64,000 bases of DNA, from contig JABELC010000002.1 of assembly GCA_028455995.1 (NCBI GenBank), positions 1,674,001-1,738,000 of the forward strand. The letters run 5' to 3'. The translations under genes and the position numbers were made by a program. The DNA is from Scleromitrula shiraiana. Lineage: Eukaryota > Ascomycota > Leotiomycetes > Helotiales > Sclerotiniaceae. The notes under the pieces are model-generated. The model had not been told where the DNA came from and searched no databases. It saw only the letters and a program-made list of their open reading frames with translations. Below are positions 12,075-24,200 of the stretch, in pieces (position 1 is the stretch's first letter; each line of letters begins with the position of its first letter).

Positions 12075-12106
12075 CAGGGGTAATCCTTCTGAGAAGATTT
12101 CCCCTG
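12075..12106. repeat. imperfect hairpin bounded by CAGGGG / CCCCTG
   Basis: CAGGGGTAATCCTTCT is followed after a very short loop by AGAAGATTTCCCCTG, giving a near-perfect stem about 250 bp upstream of the KRR1 start. It reuses the TCAGGGGTAA motif seen at 11440. Confidence 0.45.
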
Positions 12107-12325
12107 GTTCGCGTTTAACCCAAGCTTACTTAATTGTGCACACCTCGATTTGCAGGCAAATATCACTGCGCAAGATGTGTAACTGGTAGCCGTAGACTAC
12201 AGTCTACGATGATCCACTAAAAAGTGTCTATCCGAGCTATCTTAAAAATATTCTTGATAACTTTTTTTCGAATATCATATCGAAGAGTTCAGAAGCTTCA
12301 AGTACCCCCGCGACTAACTTTCAAA

Positions 12326-13500
12326 ATGCCTTCCACATATGAGAAAGACAAGCCATGGGATACTGATGATATTGATAAATGGAAGGTGAGTTTTTTATTC
12401 CCCATTGTTCCCCGATTTTCATCGATTACCACAGAAACATTGTAATTGACTTATTCAAAAAATAGATTGAAGCTTTCACGCCAGATGATAATGCAGGAGG
12501 AACATTCGCAGAGGAATCATCTTTCGCTACTCTCTTCCCCAAATATCGCGAAGTTTATCTCAAAACCGTCTGGCCTCTTATAATGAAATCACTGGAGAAA
12601 TTCGGAATCGCTGCGACGCTCGATTTGCGCGAGGGCTCCATGACTGTTAAAACCACCAGAAAGACATACGACCCAGCTTCGATTCTGAATGCCCGCGATC
12701 TCATTAAGCTGCTTGCCAGAAGTGTTCCAGCTCCTCAAGCTATCAAAATCCTAGATGATGGAGTTGCATGCGATATTATCAAGATTCGCAATCTGGTACG
12801 GAATAAGGAACGATTTGTGAAACGAAGACAGAGAATTTTGGGTCCAAATGGCAGCACATTGAAAGCTTTAGAGTTACTCACTTCATGCTACTTGCTCGTC
12901 CAGGGAAATACTGTGTCAGCAATGGGTCCTTATAAAGGATTAAAAGAAATTCGACGAATCATTGAGGATTGTATGGCAAACATTCATCCAATCTATCATA
13001 TTAAGGAATTAATGATAAAACGGGAGTTGGCAAAGGACCCGGAATTGGCAGGAGAAAGTTGGGACAGATTTCTACCTCAGTTTAAGAAGAGGAACTTGAG
13101 CAAGAGACGAGTCCCGAGAAATGTCACAGATAAGAGCAAGAAGACGTATACACCATTCCCACCACCACAGGAGAAGAGTAAGGTGGATCTACAAATCGAG
13201 AGTGGAGAGTATTTCTTGGGCAAACAGGCAAAAGAAAGGCAGGCCCAAGAGGCAAGAATGGAGGCACAAAGGGAGAAGAAGGAGGCCAAATTGAAAGAGA
13301 GAGAAGAAGAGTTCAAGGCGCCTGAAGAAGATGGGGAGAAGAAAGAAAAGAAAAAGAGGAAGAGAGACGAGGGCGGCGAGAAGAAGGAAAAGAAGTCAAA
13401 AAAGAGGAAGAGTGTTGATGAGCATGGAGAAGAAAAAAAGGAAAAGAAGAAATCGAAGAAAAAGAAGAAGGATGCTGATGTTGAGATGGACGAGGAGTAG
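12326..13500 (+). CDS. KRR1: KRR1 small-subunit processome component
   Basis: Two exons, 12326..12385 and 12466..13500, give 364 residues. KRR1 is a nucleolar KH-domain protein needed for 18S rRNA maturation and 40S assembly. The start MPSTYEKDKPWDTDDIDKW is typical of the family. The core holds two KH-like units with the RRQRILGPNGSTLKALE segment and MGPYKGLKEIRRIIEDCM. The tail from about residue 250 is almost pure Lys/Glu/Arg (KKEKKKRKR, KKSKKKKK), ending DVEMDEE, as in nucleolar assembly factors. The intron has a GTGAGT donor and an AATAG acceptor. Length and domain order match the family. The amino end lies 80 nt from the second exon and is supported by the conserved first residues. Confidence 0.95.
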
Positions 13501-14529
13501 GATCGAAGCTCTATTGACTCTTCAATTGGATGCTTTCTCGGCGATGTTGGGCGTTTGGGCAATGATACTCCATAATCAATATTTTTATGTATCTAATGGG
13601 CTATTTTGTAAATCACAATCACAAGTCAAAATATGGAGCTCTTTGTAGTCTAACAATTTTTAAGAACACGATACCTTCACGATATGAGCAGAACGACAAT
13701 TGATAGGAGATGTATTTAGTTGATTTAAAGTTGTATGGAGATTCCTAGTGCTGACAAAGCTAACAGTTCTCCACAAACCCCTCAAACCCCTCAAAAAAAC
13801 AGCCTTATTATAATCACACTGATATAACACGCTCTCAAATCAATGTTGTGATCGGGGCTCTTTATGGCCCCTTGTCGATCGATCCCTTATCACAATGACC
13901 TGCATATATCTGAATGGAACGGCAATTGAAACATCACGTTACATCCTATATTGTATTGTTGGGCTTCAATTTCTAGCCAACGACGAGCCTGAATTAAGTT
14001 TCTTCACGGAGCAAACTTTCGAAGATCAAGCCGTTGTCGGAACATCAAGAGCAATTTGGAAGGTGGTTGCATTTATATCTATGATGCATGGTAGTCCATC
14101 TGTCTAGCTACCAGACTTTGAAATCCTTGCATATGTCTGCGATACGTTATTTCTTGGCGGAAGACGGCCTCTCCCGACATATCTAATCAGTCCTCTTGAT
14201 TTTACTTCATGAGGGCGTTTGTGTTGTTCATTATCCCATTCGTTGGAGAATTTGAAGATGGTGGGGAGAATGAATGGCTTGTCAAGTGTACCTGCCTATT
14301 TCATCATAGCCTTCCTCGGGGATGGAGAAACAATGAGGAATAGTATCAACATGTTGCACAAGATAATCTGTTTCTACTTATCGTCGCTCACTTAGAAGAC
14401 ATATGGTCAGAAGTATATAATACAACCATTCATCCAGTTTTATATGGCCAAGCTTTTCGGTAAGACCAGACAAAAATCCCTTGCAATCGCTTCCTTTACT
14501 TTATCGCAAAACTTCGATCACAATTCATC
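13501..14529. other. intergenic between KRR1 and the nuclease gene
   Basis: It holds the KRR1 3' flank and the nuclease promoter. A 70-codon frame at 13895..14107 has no recognisable features. Nothing else is supported. Confidence 0.5.
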
Positions 14530-15973
14530 ATGAAGGTTCAAACTTGTGCAGCTCTCTTGCTTTCCACTTGGATTCCAAGCACCCAAGCTTGGGGGGCTTT
14601 GGGGCATCATACCGTCGCATACGTTGCAACAAACTTTGGTGAAGAAACTCACCTCAGATATCTGCAGAGTAAACATGCTAATAGTGTAAAGTTTCAACGG
14701 CAACAAAGACCTACTTCCAAGAAATCTTGGGCGACACAAGCACAGACTACTTGGCAACCGTTGCTACTTGGGTAATTTCTCTGGCAAAATTCCCGTGATA
14801 GACCAAGCACTGAACTTTGAGTAGGCTGATTCCTATCGTTATACGACCGCGGGAAGCTTCTCTGCTCCCTTTCATTACATAGATGCACTTGACAGCCCTC
14901 CTACTAGTAAGTTGAGTGAAATTTAGCATACGTTGAAATTTTAGTATTCTATTGTTTGGTTTTCCGTCGGAGGCGAGGAAACTGGAAATGTTTCGATGGG
15001 ATAGGACTGATCTTTTCTCCCTCAGGTTGCGGAGTCAGCTATTCTAGGGATTGCGGCTCCACTGGGTGCGTGGTCAGCGCGATAAACAACTACGTAAGTA
15101 CAGCTCAAACCATGCTAAGAACTGAAAATTGACTAGATCGCTATAGACGTCTATTTTGCAAAAGGGGACAGCAAGTGCTGCTAATTTGGACATAGCTGCA
15201 AAGGTAAGACTCCACCCACCAACTTCTTGAAGACAAACACTTATATTTTACAGATGATCATTCACGTATGTCTTGACTTCTTGACTCAATTATCAAAACC
15301 GTGTCTATCTTCACTCTGTTCCAATTTACCTCTCTACTATCAAGGATCTTGGGCTACTAGCACAAAACAAATGATCCTTGAAATTCTCCTCCCTTCGTGG
15401 TCGAGACGCTTGTCAAATTAGTTTCATATGATACTTATTCGTCAATAAATTTCTAGTTCATTGGCGACATCCATCAACCACTTCATGACGAAAACTTAGA
15501 TGTAGGAGGCAACTCCATTTCTGTCAACTACGGCGGAGTCACCACCAATTTACATGCTATCTGGGACACTAATATGCCCGAGCAATACACTGGAGGCTAT
15601 GCTCTCAGCGACGCCAAAACTTGGGCGGCAACACTCACTACAGCCATCAAAACTGGTGCCTACGCTTCTTTGGCCGCGGGCTGGGCTAGTTCCGCTGATA
15701 TCGATGATCCCGTTACATCATCCATGGTTTGGGCTTCTGACAGTAATGCTTATGTTTGTAGCACGGTTATCCCTAAGGGGGTTGCTGCTGTAGAGGGCGT
15801 AGATCTTTCGACTACTTACTATACTACTGCTTTGCCTGTGATCAAACTTCAGATCGCAAAGGCTGGTTACAGGTCAGTGTTTTCTGATATGATAAGTGTG
15901 GGTTATGCTAACGATTTATCTTAGACTTGCTGCTTGGTTGGACTTGATTGCTACTGGAACAACTACTCTTTAA
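14530..15973 (+). CDS. secreted S1/P1-type zinc nuclease
   Basis: Eight exons: 14530..14638, 14692..14771, 14825..14906, 15026..15093, 15147..15203, 15254..15265, 15457..15872, 15925..15973, total 290 residues. S1/P1 nucleases are secreted three-zinc enzymes that cut single-stranded DNA and RNA and act as 3'-nucleotidases. Residues 1-20 form a signal peptide, so the mature protein would begin with Trp21 (WGALGH), the amino-terminal zinc ligand of P1. Other family blocks are ATWADSYR, FHYIDALDSPP, the Cys pair region RDCGSTGC, FIGDIHQPLHDE and NLHAIWD. The carboxyl end AGYRLAAWLDLI matches family ends. Exon 6 is only 12 nt (four codons, MIIH) and is required to build the zinc-binding HFIGDIHQPLH block. 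The first intron acceptor (TAAAG) is weak but is the one that keeps frame. Confidence 0.9.
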
Positions 15974-16411
15974 AATATGGATAATTGAATAAAGGGTAAA
16001 GCAAAGAATAAAAGCAAATAAGTAGGAGTTCTTCTGTTTAAAGTTACCTAGTTTTAGCTATTGTCTGGGCTGCAATCAAACTTTGTCAATTCACAAATAG
16101 AGGTTTTGAACCGCAAAATTTGAAGGTATTGAAGCCTATAATTACAGTGGATCGTTCCATATGCCTATGTGCCTCTTGAAGAAAACTTGTAAACCTTATA
16201 ATTTTGATGTTTTACCTACAATAGTGTAGTTGAAAGTACGATACATGATCATGTCTAAATTTTATAACAAAAGGTCTACAGCGTGGTTTCCTAACAAATT
16301 TTCGCTTGAAACTCCTTAGGATGTGACGTTAGAAGAACCACTTTAAAGTCGTGAATCTTTAGGCGCGTCTCCCCAAGAACAACCGCGTTTTGATGGTCAA
16401 TCAAAAATGCC
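15974..16411. other. intergenic, nuclease 3' flank and PMS1 promoter
   Basis: Short AT-rich spacer between two genes on the same strand; nothing further recognised. Confidence 0.5.
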
Positions 16412-19400
16412 ATGGCCACCATAAAACCTATTGAAGGCCGGACGGTGAGGAAATTTTGAAATATCTATATTCAAGCCTGAAACTAACTGGATTAACCTCG
16501 GCAGATTCACCAGATTCAGTCTGGTCAAGTAATCGTTGATTTATGTTCGGTGGTGAAGGAACTGGTTGAGAACAGTTTGGATGCTGGGGCAACAAGCATT
16601 GGTACGAATAACCCCATGTAAATATTCCAGTTTTCAATCTTACTGAATAATCCGCAGATGTGCGTTTCAAGAATCAAGGCCTTGAAGCTATCGAGGTTCA
16701 GGATAACGGCGGTGGTATTTCCCCGCACAATTACGAGACCCTAGCCCTTAAGCATCATACTTCGAAACTGTCAACATACAATGATCTCACAACTCTACAG
16801 ACATTTGGGTTCCGTGGGGAAGCTCTGTCTTCTCTCTGCGCACTGTCGCATTTCTCTGTCGTAACTTGTATGCCAGAAAATGCTCCGAGGGGCACAAAGT
16901 TGGAATTTGAGGTTTCTGGAAAACTTAAAGGCACATCTGTGGTGGCGGCCCAAAAAGGAACAACGGTGAATGTGGAGAATTTATTCAACAACTTACCGGT
17001 GAGGCGAAGAGAGCTGGAGAGGAATATTAAACGGGAATGGGCTCGAGTTACGAGTGTTCTGGGACAATATGCTTGCATACAAACGGGTATCAAGTTTTCT
17101 GTTTCTCAGCAGGCAGCCAAGGGCAAAAAGACTACTATTTTCTCTACGAAAGGAAATCCAACAACAAGAGAAAATATTGTGAACGTTTTTGGTGCGAAGA
17201 CTCTTACGGCATTAATTCCTTTGGATTTACGTTTAGAGTTGGAACCATCCAGCGGCCCTAGTCAAAGATGGAGTGCACAGCAAGATGGGAGTAAAAAAGA
17301 TATTCGAATCATCGGGCATATCTCCAGGCCCGCCTCAGGTGAAGGGCGACAAACCCCAGATAGGCAAATGTTTTTTGTTAATGCAAGACCTTGTGGATTA
17401 CCTCAAGTAGCCAAGGCCTTTAATGAAGTTTACAAATCATTCAATGGATGGGGAAGCACTCAATCGCCATTTATTTTTGCAAATATTGAATTAGATACTC
17501 ATCTTTATGATGTGAATGTAAGTCCGGATAAACGCACCATCTTACTTCACGATCAAAATCGCATGTTAGAGAATTTGAAGACCGAACTTACAACGCTGTT
17601 TGAAACCCAAGACTATACAGTGCCGGTTTCGCAGTTACCGGCACAGAAGCAACCTATGTACAAGCAGTTAACGATTGATCGAGGGACACCGAGTGCGAGA
17701 AAACAAGTACAGAAGGCCCCCGAAACCCCTGCTGATTCCACCGAAGAAGAGGAAGAAGAGGAGGAGGACGGTGAACCAAGGTCTCGACGACTTAGCAGAA
17801 CCCAAAGCATAGATAGTGAGAGGTCAAATGAATCAGCTTCAAAATTTAGACGTAGTGCTGTATCGAGAGACTCAATGTCTCGAGATGGTGGGGCTATAAG
17901 CTTGATCTCAAATTGGGTCGGTAGGAAATCTGAAGATCGAAATGATCAACAACCTACACGCCCTAAATCTGTGCAAGATGCTCAGCAGGGCATCTCGAAA
18001 GATAAACAGAGACTCATCTCTAGGTTTGGCGAGGAGGCCGCACAAGCTGTGCAGGCGAATGATACGCATCTTGAAAGTCCTGATAGTTCGACCGCCACTA
18101 CTCAGAGTTCTCCGTTCGCTCCAACCTACAAACCTCCTCAAAAAGTGGCAGACTTTAATGAACGCATGGCTGAGGCCAGTCTTTCTAGACAAGCCTCGAG
18201 GGATTCACTTAAGTGTAAAAAATCCGAACCACCTGTTCCAGCAGTTCATGTTTCTTCCTCGCCAATATCTACGTCAGGGATTGCTAGTTCATTAGGACAC
18301 AGCCGGCCACAACGCTCTCAGCCAGAGATAGCAACGATCACAATTGGCGATTCAACAGTGACGAGTTTGATTGGTACGCCCGGTCCAAAAAGATTAAAAA
18401 CAGATGATACTTCTACCAATTCAAATCGGGCTGAGCACTCGAAATCAAATACTCCTTTACCATCTTTTGGTAGTAGACTCAACCGTCGCTTCGGTGCACC
18501 TGGGACTCAAGGGGTGGAATCGAACGATGAGTTTGTAGAGATTGGTCGGGATTCGGAAATGCCAGATACGCAAGGCCCAGAACCTAGTGTTGGAGGTATA
18601 GAAGAAGACATGTCAAGTGCTTCTGATGATACGTCACTACTTGTCAGAGATGATCATTATTTAGGTGATGGTTTGGCATTAGAAGACGAGGAATCGCCTG
18701 GTCCATCTCCAACGAATGATGGCCCTGAATCTTCGCTACTTCCAGATGCAGACGATGACTATATAGACGAATCTGAAAGAAAGATCCAAGAAGAAGCAAA
18801 AGTACAGGAGATGATAAAAGAAGTGGAGGAAGCAGCCGCGTTTCCATCTCAAGAGAATGTTATACGAGCGAAAGGTCTTCTGAAAGGTGGGGCGAAGAAA
18901 AGAGAATCGACATATAATTTAGTACGAACCATAGATACTACAACCGTTGACATCGCTTCGCAATTTCGATCTCTCCGCGATTCTCTTTCTGCATATGCAG
19001 TATCCACCTCACCTGACACTCAAGCTGAAGCGATCGATTCTGATAACGCTGAAGAGCGTCTCTCCCTCACAATCAGCAAATCGGACTTCTCAAAAATGAA
19101 AGTAATTGGGCAATTTAACCTAGGGTTTATCCTTGCCTCTAAAGCCCCCGAACCTACTACGGAATTTGGTCGACAAAGCGCCGATAATGTATTCATCATC
19201 GATCAGCATTCATCAGACGAGATATACAACTTTGAACGTTTACAGGCAACTACTATTGTTCAATCCCAACGATTAGTATACCCCAAAAAGCTCTCTCTCA
19301 CTGCGTATGAAGAGGAAATCGTAGCCGAAAACCTCGACGCCTTGGAATCTAATGGCTTTGTTGTAACCATTGATGCATCATCTCAAAATGTTGGTGAACG

Positions 19401-19779
19401 CTGCCAGTTAGTTTCATTACCTGTATCTCGCGAAACAACGTTTAGTATTAATGATCTCGAGGAATTGATTGCGCTGCTGAATGAACAGGGGGGTGGTTCT
19501 ACAGGGAGCAGGATACCGAGACCAAGTAAGGTGAGGAAGATGTTTGCTATGAGGGCTTGTAGGAGTAGTGTTATGATTGGAAAATCATTGGACAAAAGAC
19601 AGATGGAGAGAGTGGTGAAACATATGGGGGAGATTGACAAACCATGGAATTGTCCGCATGGAAGACCGACCATGAGGCATCTTTGTGGGATTGGGGGGTG
19701 GGATGATGATGGTTGGAAGGAGGGTGGGAGAACGGATTGGGCTGGTTATGTTAGGGAGAAGAGGGATGTTGGGACTTGA
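16412..19779 (+). CDS. PMS1: PMS1-type MutL homologue, mismatch repair endonuclease subunit
   Basis: Three exons, 16412..16444, 16505..16601 and 16658..19779, give 1083 residues. PMS1 pairs with MLH1 as MutL-alpha and nicks DNA during mismatch repair in the nucleus. The GHKL ATPase motifs are clear: ELVENSLDAGATSID (about 30-44), DNGGGI (59-64) and GFRGEALS (about 95). A long acidic, Ser-rich linker follows. The carboxyl endonuclease domain has DQHSSDEIYNFE at 892-903, ACRSSVMIG (about 1010) and CPHGRP (about 1042). The metal motif DQHA-xx-E-xxxx-E keeps D, Q, H and both Glu but has Ser in place of Ala. The start ATG at 16412 gives MATIKPIEGRT; an ATG five bases upstream is out of frame. The 97-nt second exon carries the first ATPase motif. 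Confidence 0.95.
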
Positions 19780-20381
19780 TATCCATGTTTACTGGTTTTG
19801 TTGCTATTTTGGAAGTGATATCTTATGCGGGTGCTTCTGGCAAGTCATACTTGGTATGGGATATGGGGGGCAGATATGGATGCACTTTTATACGGCGTAT
19901 ACAAGGATAAAGAATATCATGGCACCGATGAATATAATGTAAACAGGATGTGTTGCGTCATAAAAGATATCCGCACAACATCGTGAAATAAAGAATTTGA
20001 CAGATAGCAATATACCGTATTTATATTTACAAAGTACATTAATTCAAATCCCTCCCCCCAAAAAAACACAATCAAATTTATACGAACAAAACTGCAAATA
20101 ATTTGTACTGTAAATACCCGTATATGTCCCTCCCCTTTCCCACTCATAAATCCAAAAAAATATACAAGGCCCCGAAATCCACGAATACCCAAAACCCCCG
20201 GTCTAAGTCCCTATGTTCCTTCCCTCCTTTTCTGTACTTAAATACCTGCTAACTAACGTACAAGATACAACATGCGACATATATCATGAAATGGGATGGG
20301 ATGATCCACAGCAGAATAGAGGTTCAGACTAAATCGGCTATCTGTTCAAAGAATCCCGTCTCATAACAAGATGATGCTGTC
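19780..20381. other. convergent 3' intergenic region
   Basis: The 3' flanks of PMS1 (plus) and of a membrane-protein gene (minus) meet here. Nothing else seen. Confidence 0.5.
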
Positions 20382-22217
20382 TTATATAATCTGAACTCCG
20401 CTCAATCCGCTGATTTTTCTAAACCTCGCTCCCCATTGTCCACCTCTCCCCTCTTCCGCTACCTTTCCGCTCACATCTCTATCTCTCGGCATTCCCAAAT
20501 CAACACCACTACTAACCTGCCTATTAGCTCCTACTATAAGAGGCGGTGTTCCAGATTTGAGCTGTCCGTAGGACATGGCCTTGAAAGATTCTCCTGATCC
20601 ACGAGTGCGAAGAGGTTTTGGTGTTAGTTCGCGGATATCGGGAGAGCGAAGTGGCCAGTCGAAAGAGTTGGCGTGATCATCGGTTATGTCGATTGTTGTA
20701 GTTTTAGTTGTGCTTTGATCCTGTCTTTCGACTGATTGGGCGGAATATGTGGATGATGCTGAGGGAATATGAGGTCTAGGGGTAGGAGGATTCTCAGTAA
20801 GCGGGTTTGGGAGGTGATATTGGTAATTCTCGTTTTCATAATCATCAAATTCCGAGGGACCGAGAGGGAGAGGGTGGTAGGAGGATTTTATTGAAGCCGA
20901 AGTAGATGATTTTTTGGGGGAATGGGGCCGGGAACGCGGAGCTTGAGCACTACGAGTACCGTTTTTGCCAATTGAGTCATTTGTGAACCACGGGTCTTTG
21001 GCTTTGTTTTCTTTTGGCTCTTCCGCTGTATGGTAGGAGAGATTTTCAGAGACAGGGAGTGATGTGTATGAGTGTTGAGATGCATGTTTTGATGAGGAAG
21101 AGATAACTGAGCCTCGTTTGACATCAGTAGCAGAGTGCCTTGGAGAATGCATTGGTGATTTGTGACCATTGTAGCGAGTCGGGGATCCCATACGAGAGGT
21201 TCGAGGAGAAGATTGATTGCTTTGATTTGAATCACTTGATCCACTGCGAGTGTGGAAGAAGGGGATAGTTGGCGGACGAGAAAGATCTTCGTATGGAGCA
21301 CCGGAACGACGTTTGTTCTCGAAGGGCTCAACTTCGGAAAGGCGCTTTTCAGAAGGCGATATTGTAGTTGTCGAGATGGAGGATTTATTGCGTTTATGAC
21401 GAGAGGTGAGGTTATCTTCCAACGGATTCATGTCGGGAGGTAGTTTAGTGATTTTCCGGAATGTTACAGCTAAGTAGAGAGATATTGCCAATGAAATTAA
21501 ATGAAAGGCGCCAGCAACTGTTGCCGTGTAAAAGACCACATTGATAAAGGTTGGGAGGAGGCTGTTATTAGAAAGAAGTGTTGTCCATCCAGATGGTCTT
21601 GTCTTTGCTATTAAAGCACTAAATGCGTAAAATGGGACAATAGATACATCGAAAAATGATGCAAAAAGCATATATGATGCAGAAGATCCTGGTGTTCTAC
21701 CATCTGGGCGTCGCCCCAAGTGGTATACACCATATACAGTGTGAAGGATTGCAACACCAGGCTATATGGTATGTTAGAATATTTATCTCGCAAATTCAAG
21801 ACTTGAAGACATACTGCTACCCTCATAATCAATCCTGTTGATGTATCAACACCCACAATGAGAATCATCATGACAAGCAATGCAGCTGCACCTAAAAGCT
21901 GGATGCTTCGTAGACCCAATAACGCCAGTCTTGTCCATTGTACCTTCTTCTTCACCGAAGGGTCCATATGCTGGACCCCCGTATTTCCATATGGAACAAT
22001 TAGGTATGAACTACGAAGAGCAGATCAGTGTCACTCCATATTATCTTTGCAGACAGACTGAAACTTACTCTGGATGTTGGTTGAAACTGACCAACGGTCC
22101 ATCCGGTCTTTTAGGACGTGGAGGTGGGGGCGATAGGCTCGCACGCGAAATAGCCTTTGGATCAAATGTGTAATCCGTCTTCACCGGATCATAAAGGAAT
22201 GGAGGCTCAATACCCAT
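20382..22217 (-). CDS. fungal multi-pass membrane protein with long Ser-rich tail
   Basis: Minus-strand exons 22217..22069, 22010..21815 and 21761..20382 give 574 residues, all joins in frame. The amino end is proline-rich (SPPPPRPKRP). Hydrophobic stretches follow: LALLGLRSIQLLGAAALLVM, the segment around VAPGVAILHTVYGVYHLG, ASYMLFASFFDVSIVPFYAF, and INVVFYTATVAGAFHLISLA, so about four spans. The region GRRPDGRTPGSSASYMLFA is of a kind widely seen in uncharacterised fungal membrane proteins. From about residue 210 the protein is low-complexity, rich in Ser, Pro and basic residues, and is probably a cytoplasmic, phosphorylated tail. I do not recognise a named family. It faces ARH1 head to head across 267 bp. 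Confidence 0.85.
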
Positions 22218-22484
22218 GATACCTGACAATATGAACAACGAAGTTCTGACACGTATTGTAATTTCTAAGAATGTAATGAAGAATGTGGATTTGTTTGTAA
22301 GAATATGCCGGGGTAATATATCTACGATAACAGATCCTGGAGCTTGAATCAACAAACCCAGAAGCAGGCTTCGTTGACACAGCAACCATAAAAAGGCGAG
22401 AAGCTTTATCTCGTATCGCGAATCGCGATAAAGAAGTCCGAAAGTTTTCCATGATGTTTGAGGGGCGGCTTCGAGATAACAAAA
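22218..22484. promoter_or_regulatory. short bidirectional promoter region
   Basis: Only 267 bp separate the start codons of the minus-strand membrane protein and the plus-strand ARH1, so both promoters and 5' leaders must lie in or overlap this interval. No specific motif is assigned. Confidence 0.5.
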
Positions 22485-24160
22485 ATGAGTGGACGTATAA
22501 GTCCCTGGATTTGTACAAGATGTACGAACTCTCTACATCGACGAATAAGTCCTCTTACTCCGTCGAAAACTTTTACAAACAGTACGAGAAGATATACTGA
22601 GAAAGTGAGGCATGATGAGAGACCTTTCAGAATGGCCGTTATCGGATCCGGCCCTGCTGGTTTCTATACAGCTTACAAAGTGATGTCCAAGATTGACAAC
22701 TCCATTGTGGATATGTATGAACATCTACCAGTTCCGTATGGGTTGGTACGATTTGGGGTTGCCCCTGATCACCCTGAAGTAAAGGTAACAATATACTCGG
22801 AAGTCAACTCGAAGTAAAGTTCTTGCTAATGCTCCCAAGAACTGTCAGGACAAATTCAATGAAGTGGCAGAATCGCCCAATTTCAATTTCATTGGAAATG
22901 TATCAATTGGGGAACACGCCGGGGAATTACCGCTCTCATCTCTCCTGCCCCATTACAATGCTATATTGTTTGCTTATGGTGCATCTCGAGATCGCGCATT
23001 AAACATACCTGGAGAAGACAATTTGAAAGGTATATATTCTGCTCGTGCGTTCGTAGGGTGGTATAATGGACTTCCGGAATATGCGGATTTAGAACCTAAT
23101 CTAACGCAAGGTGATGAGGCCATTGTTATTGGGCAAGGAAATGTAGCATTAGACGTTGCTAGAATTCTGTTGCAGGACCCAGATGTATTACGCACATCTG
23201 ATATTACCGAGAGAGCTATTGAAACATTACAAAAAAGTCGCATCAGGAGGGTAAGGGTTGTGGGAAGGAGAGGTCCTTTACAGGTTGGTTTTGTGATTTC
23301 CTTTCAAGGTGTATGCACTCGAAAACTAATAATTATAGGCGGCATACACGATTAAAGAAGTTCGTGAACTTGTGAAGTTGGACTCTGTAGCGTTTCATCC
23401 TGTAAATGAGTCTTTAATGCCTGCAGATATCTCAAAATTATCTCGAGCTCCGAGAAGAATAATGGAAATACTCAAAAAGGGCTCGACAGCTTCCCTGCAG
23501 TCGGCAGCCAAATCGTGGTCTCTTGACTTTTGCCTTTCTCCCACCTCTTTTAATCCCAGCGCAGAAGCACCATCTCAACTGGGGAGCATGTCATTCGAAA
23601 AGACTACACTAGTTCCCAACATTTTAGATCCAGAGGCTAAAGCAAGAGGAGCAGGAGAGATAGTCAATATTCCTGCATCAATAGCTTTTCGGTCAATAGG
23701 ATATAAGTCTGAAGCTTTGCAGGGGTTTTCTGATCTGGGTTTACCATTCAACGATCGTTTGGGCATAATACCAAACGATGCAGTGGGTCGTATAGTTAAC
23801 GAGAACGAAGGGAGTTTAACTTCCCAGTCGTCAAAGCATATTCCGGGAATGTATTGTGCCGGGTGGGTAAAACGAGGACCTACAGGCGTGATTGCTAGCA
23901 CCATGATGGATGCATTTTCAACCGCAGACACAATTGCAGATGATTGGTATTCTCATAAACCATTTCTTAACGAAGATCATGGAGCTTCTGGCCTAGGATG
24001 GGAAGGGCTTAAAAACGAAGCCGACAAGAATGGTTGCCGAAGAGTAAGCTGGAAAGACTGGCAAACCATCGATGCAGTGGAGAGGAGAAGAGGAAATAGC
24101 AATGGAAAGGAGAGAGAAAAATTTACAAAGGTAAAGGATATGCTAGCAGTTCTAGATTAA
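22485..24160 (+). CDS. ARH1: mitochondrial NADPH:ferredoxin (adrenodoxin) oxidoreductase
   Basis: Exons 22485..22784, 22840..23283 and 23339..24160 give 521 residues. ARH1 passes electrons from NADPH through FAD to mitochondrial ferredoxin for Fe-S cluster and heme A synthesis. The first 40 residues are rich in Arg, Ser and Thr with no acidic residue before Glu39, a good mitochondrial targeting peptide. FAD site VIGSGPAGFY (about 52-61), VPYGLVRFGVAPDHPEVK, NADP site VIGQGNVALDVAR and the carboxyl FAD segment GWVKRGPTGVIA are all present. The first ATG in frame at 22485 (MSGRISPW) was chosen. Introns of 55 nt are normal. Its stop lies 40 bp from the stop of ETF-alpha on the other strand. Confidence 0.95.
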
Positions 24161-24200
24161 ACTACATTTTAAAATGGTATAATTTAACAATATTTTACAT

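Larger units (their letters stand above)
10025..12325. other. 2.3-kb gene-free region between divergent areB and KRR1
   Basis: This is the shared upstream region of two genes facing apart. I see no intact gene. It holds a short GC-rich island at 10576-10618 with a 30-odd-codon minus-strand frame beginning at ATG 10602, repeated AGGGG-type motifs at 11440-11634 and 12075-12106, and otherwise AT-rich sequence. It probably contains the long areB leader. Confidence 0.5.

Noticed and set aside
13077..13562. 161-codon antisense frame opposite KRR1
   Set aside because: Phe/Ser-rich shadow of the Lys/Glu tail of KRR1.
13895..14107. 70-codon frame between KRR1 and the nuclease gene
   Set aside because: No recognisable features, no splice extension in frame, weak context.
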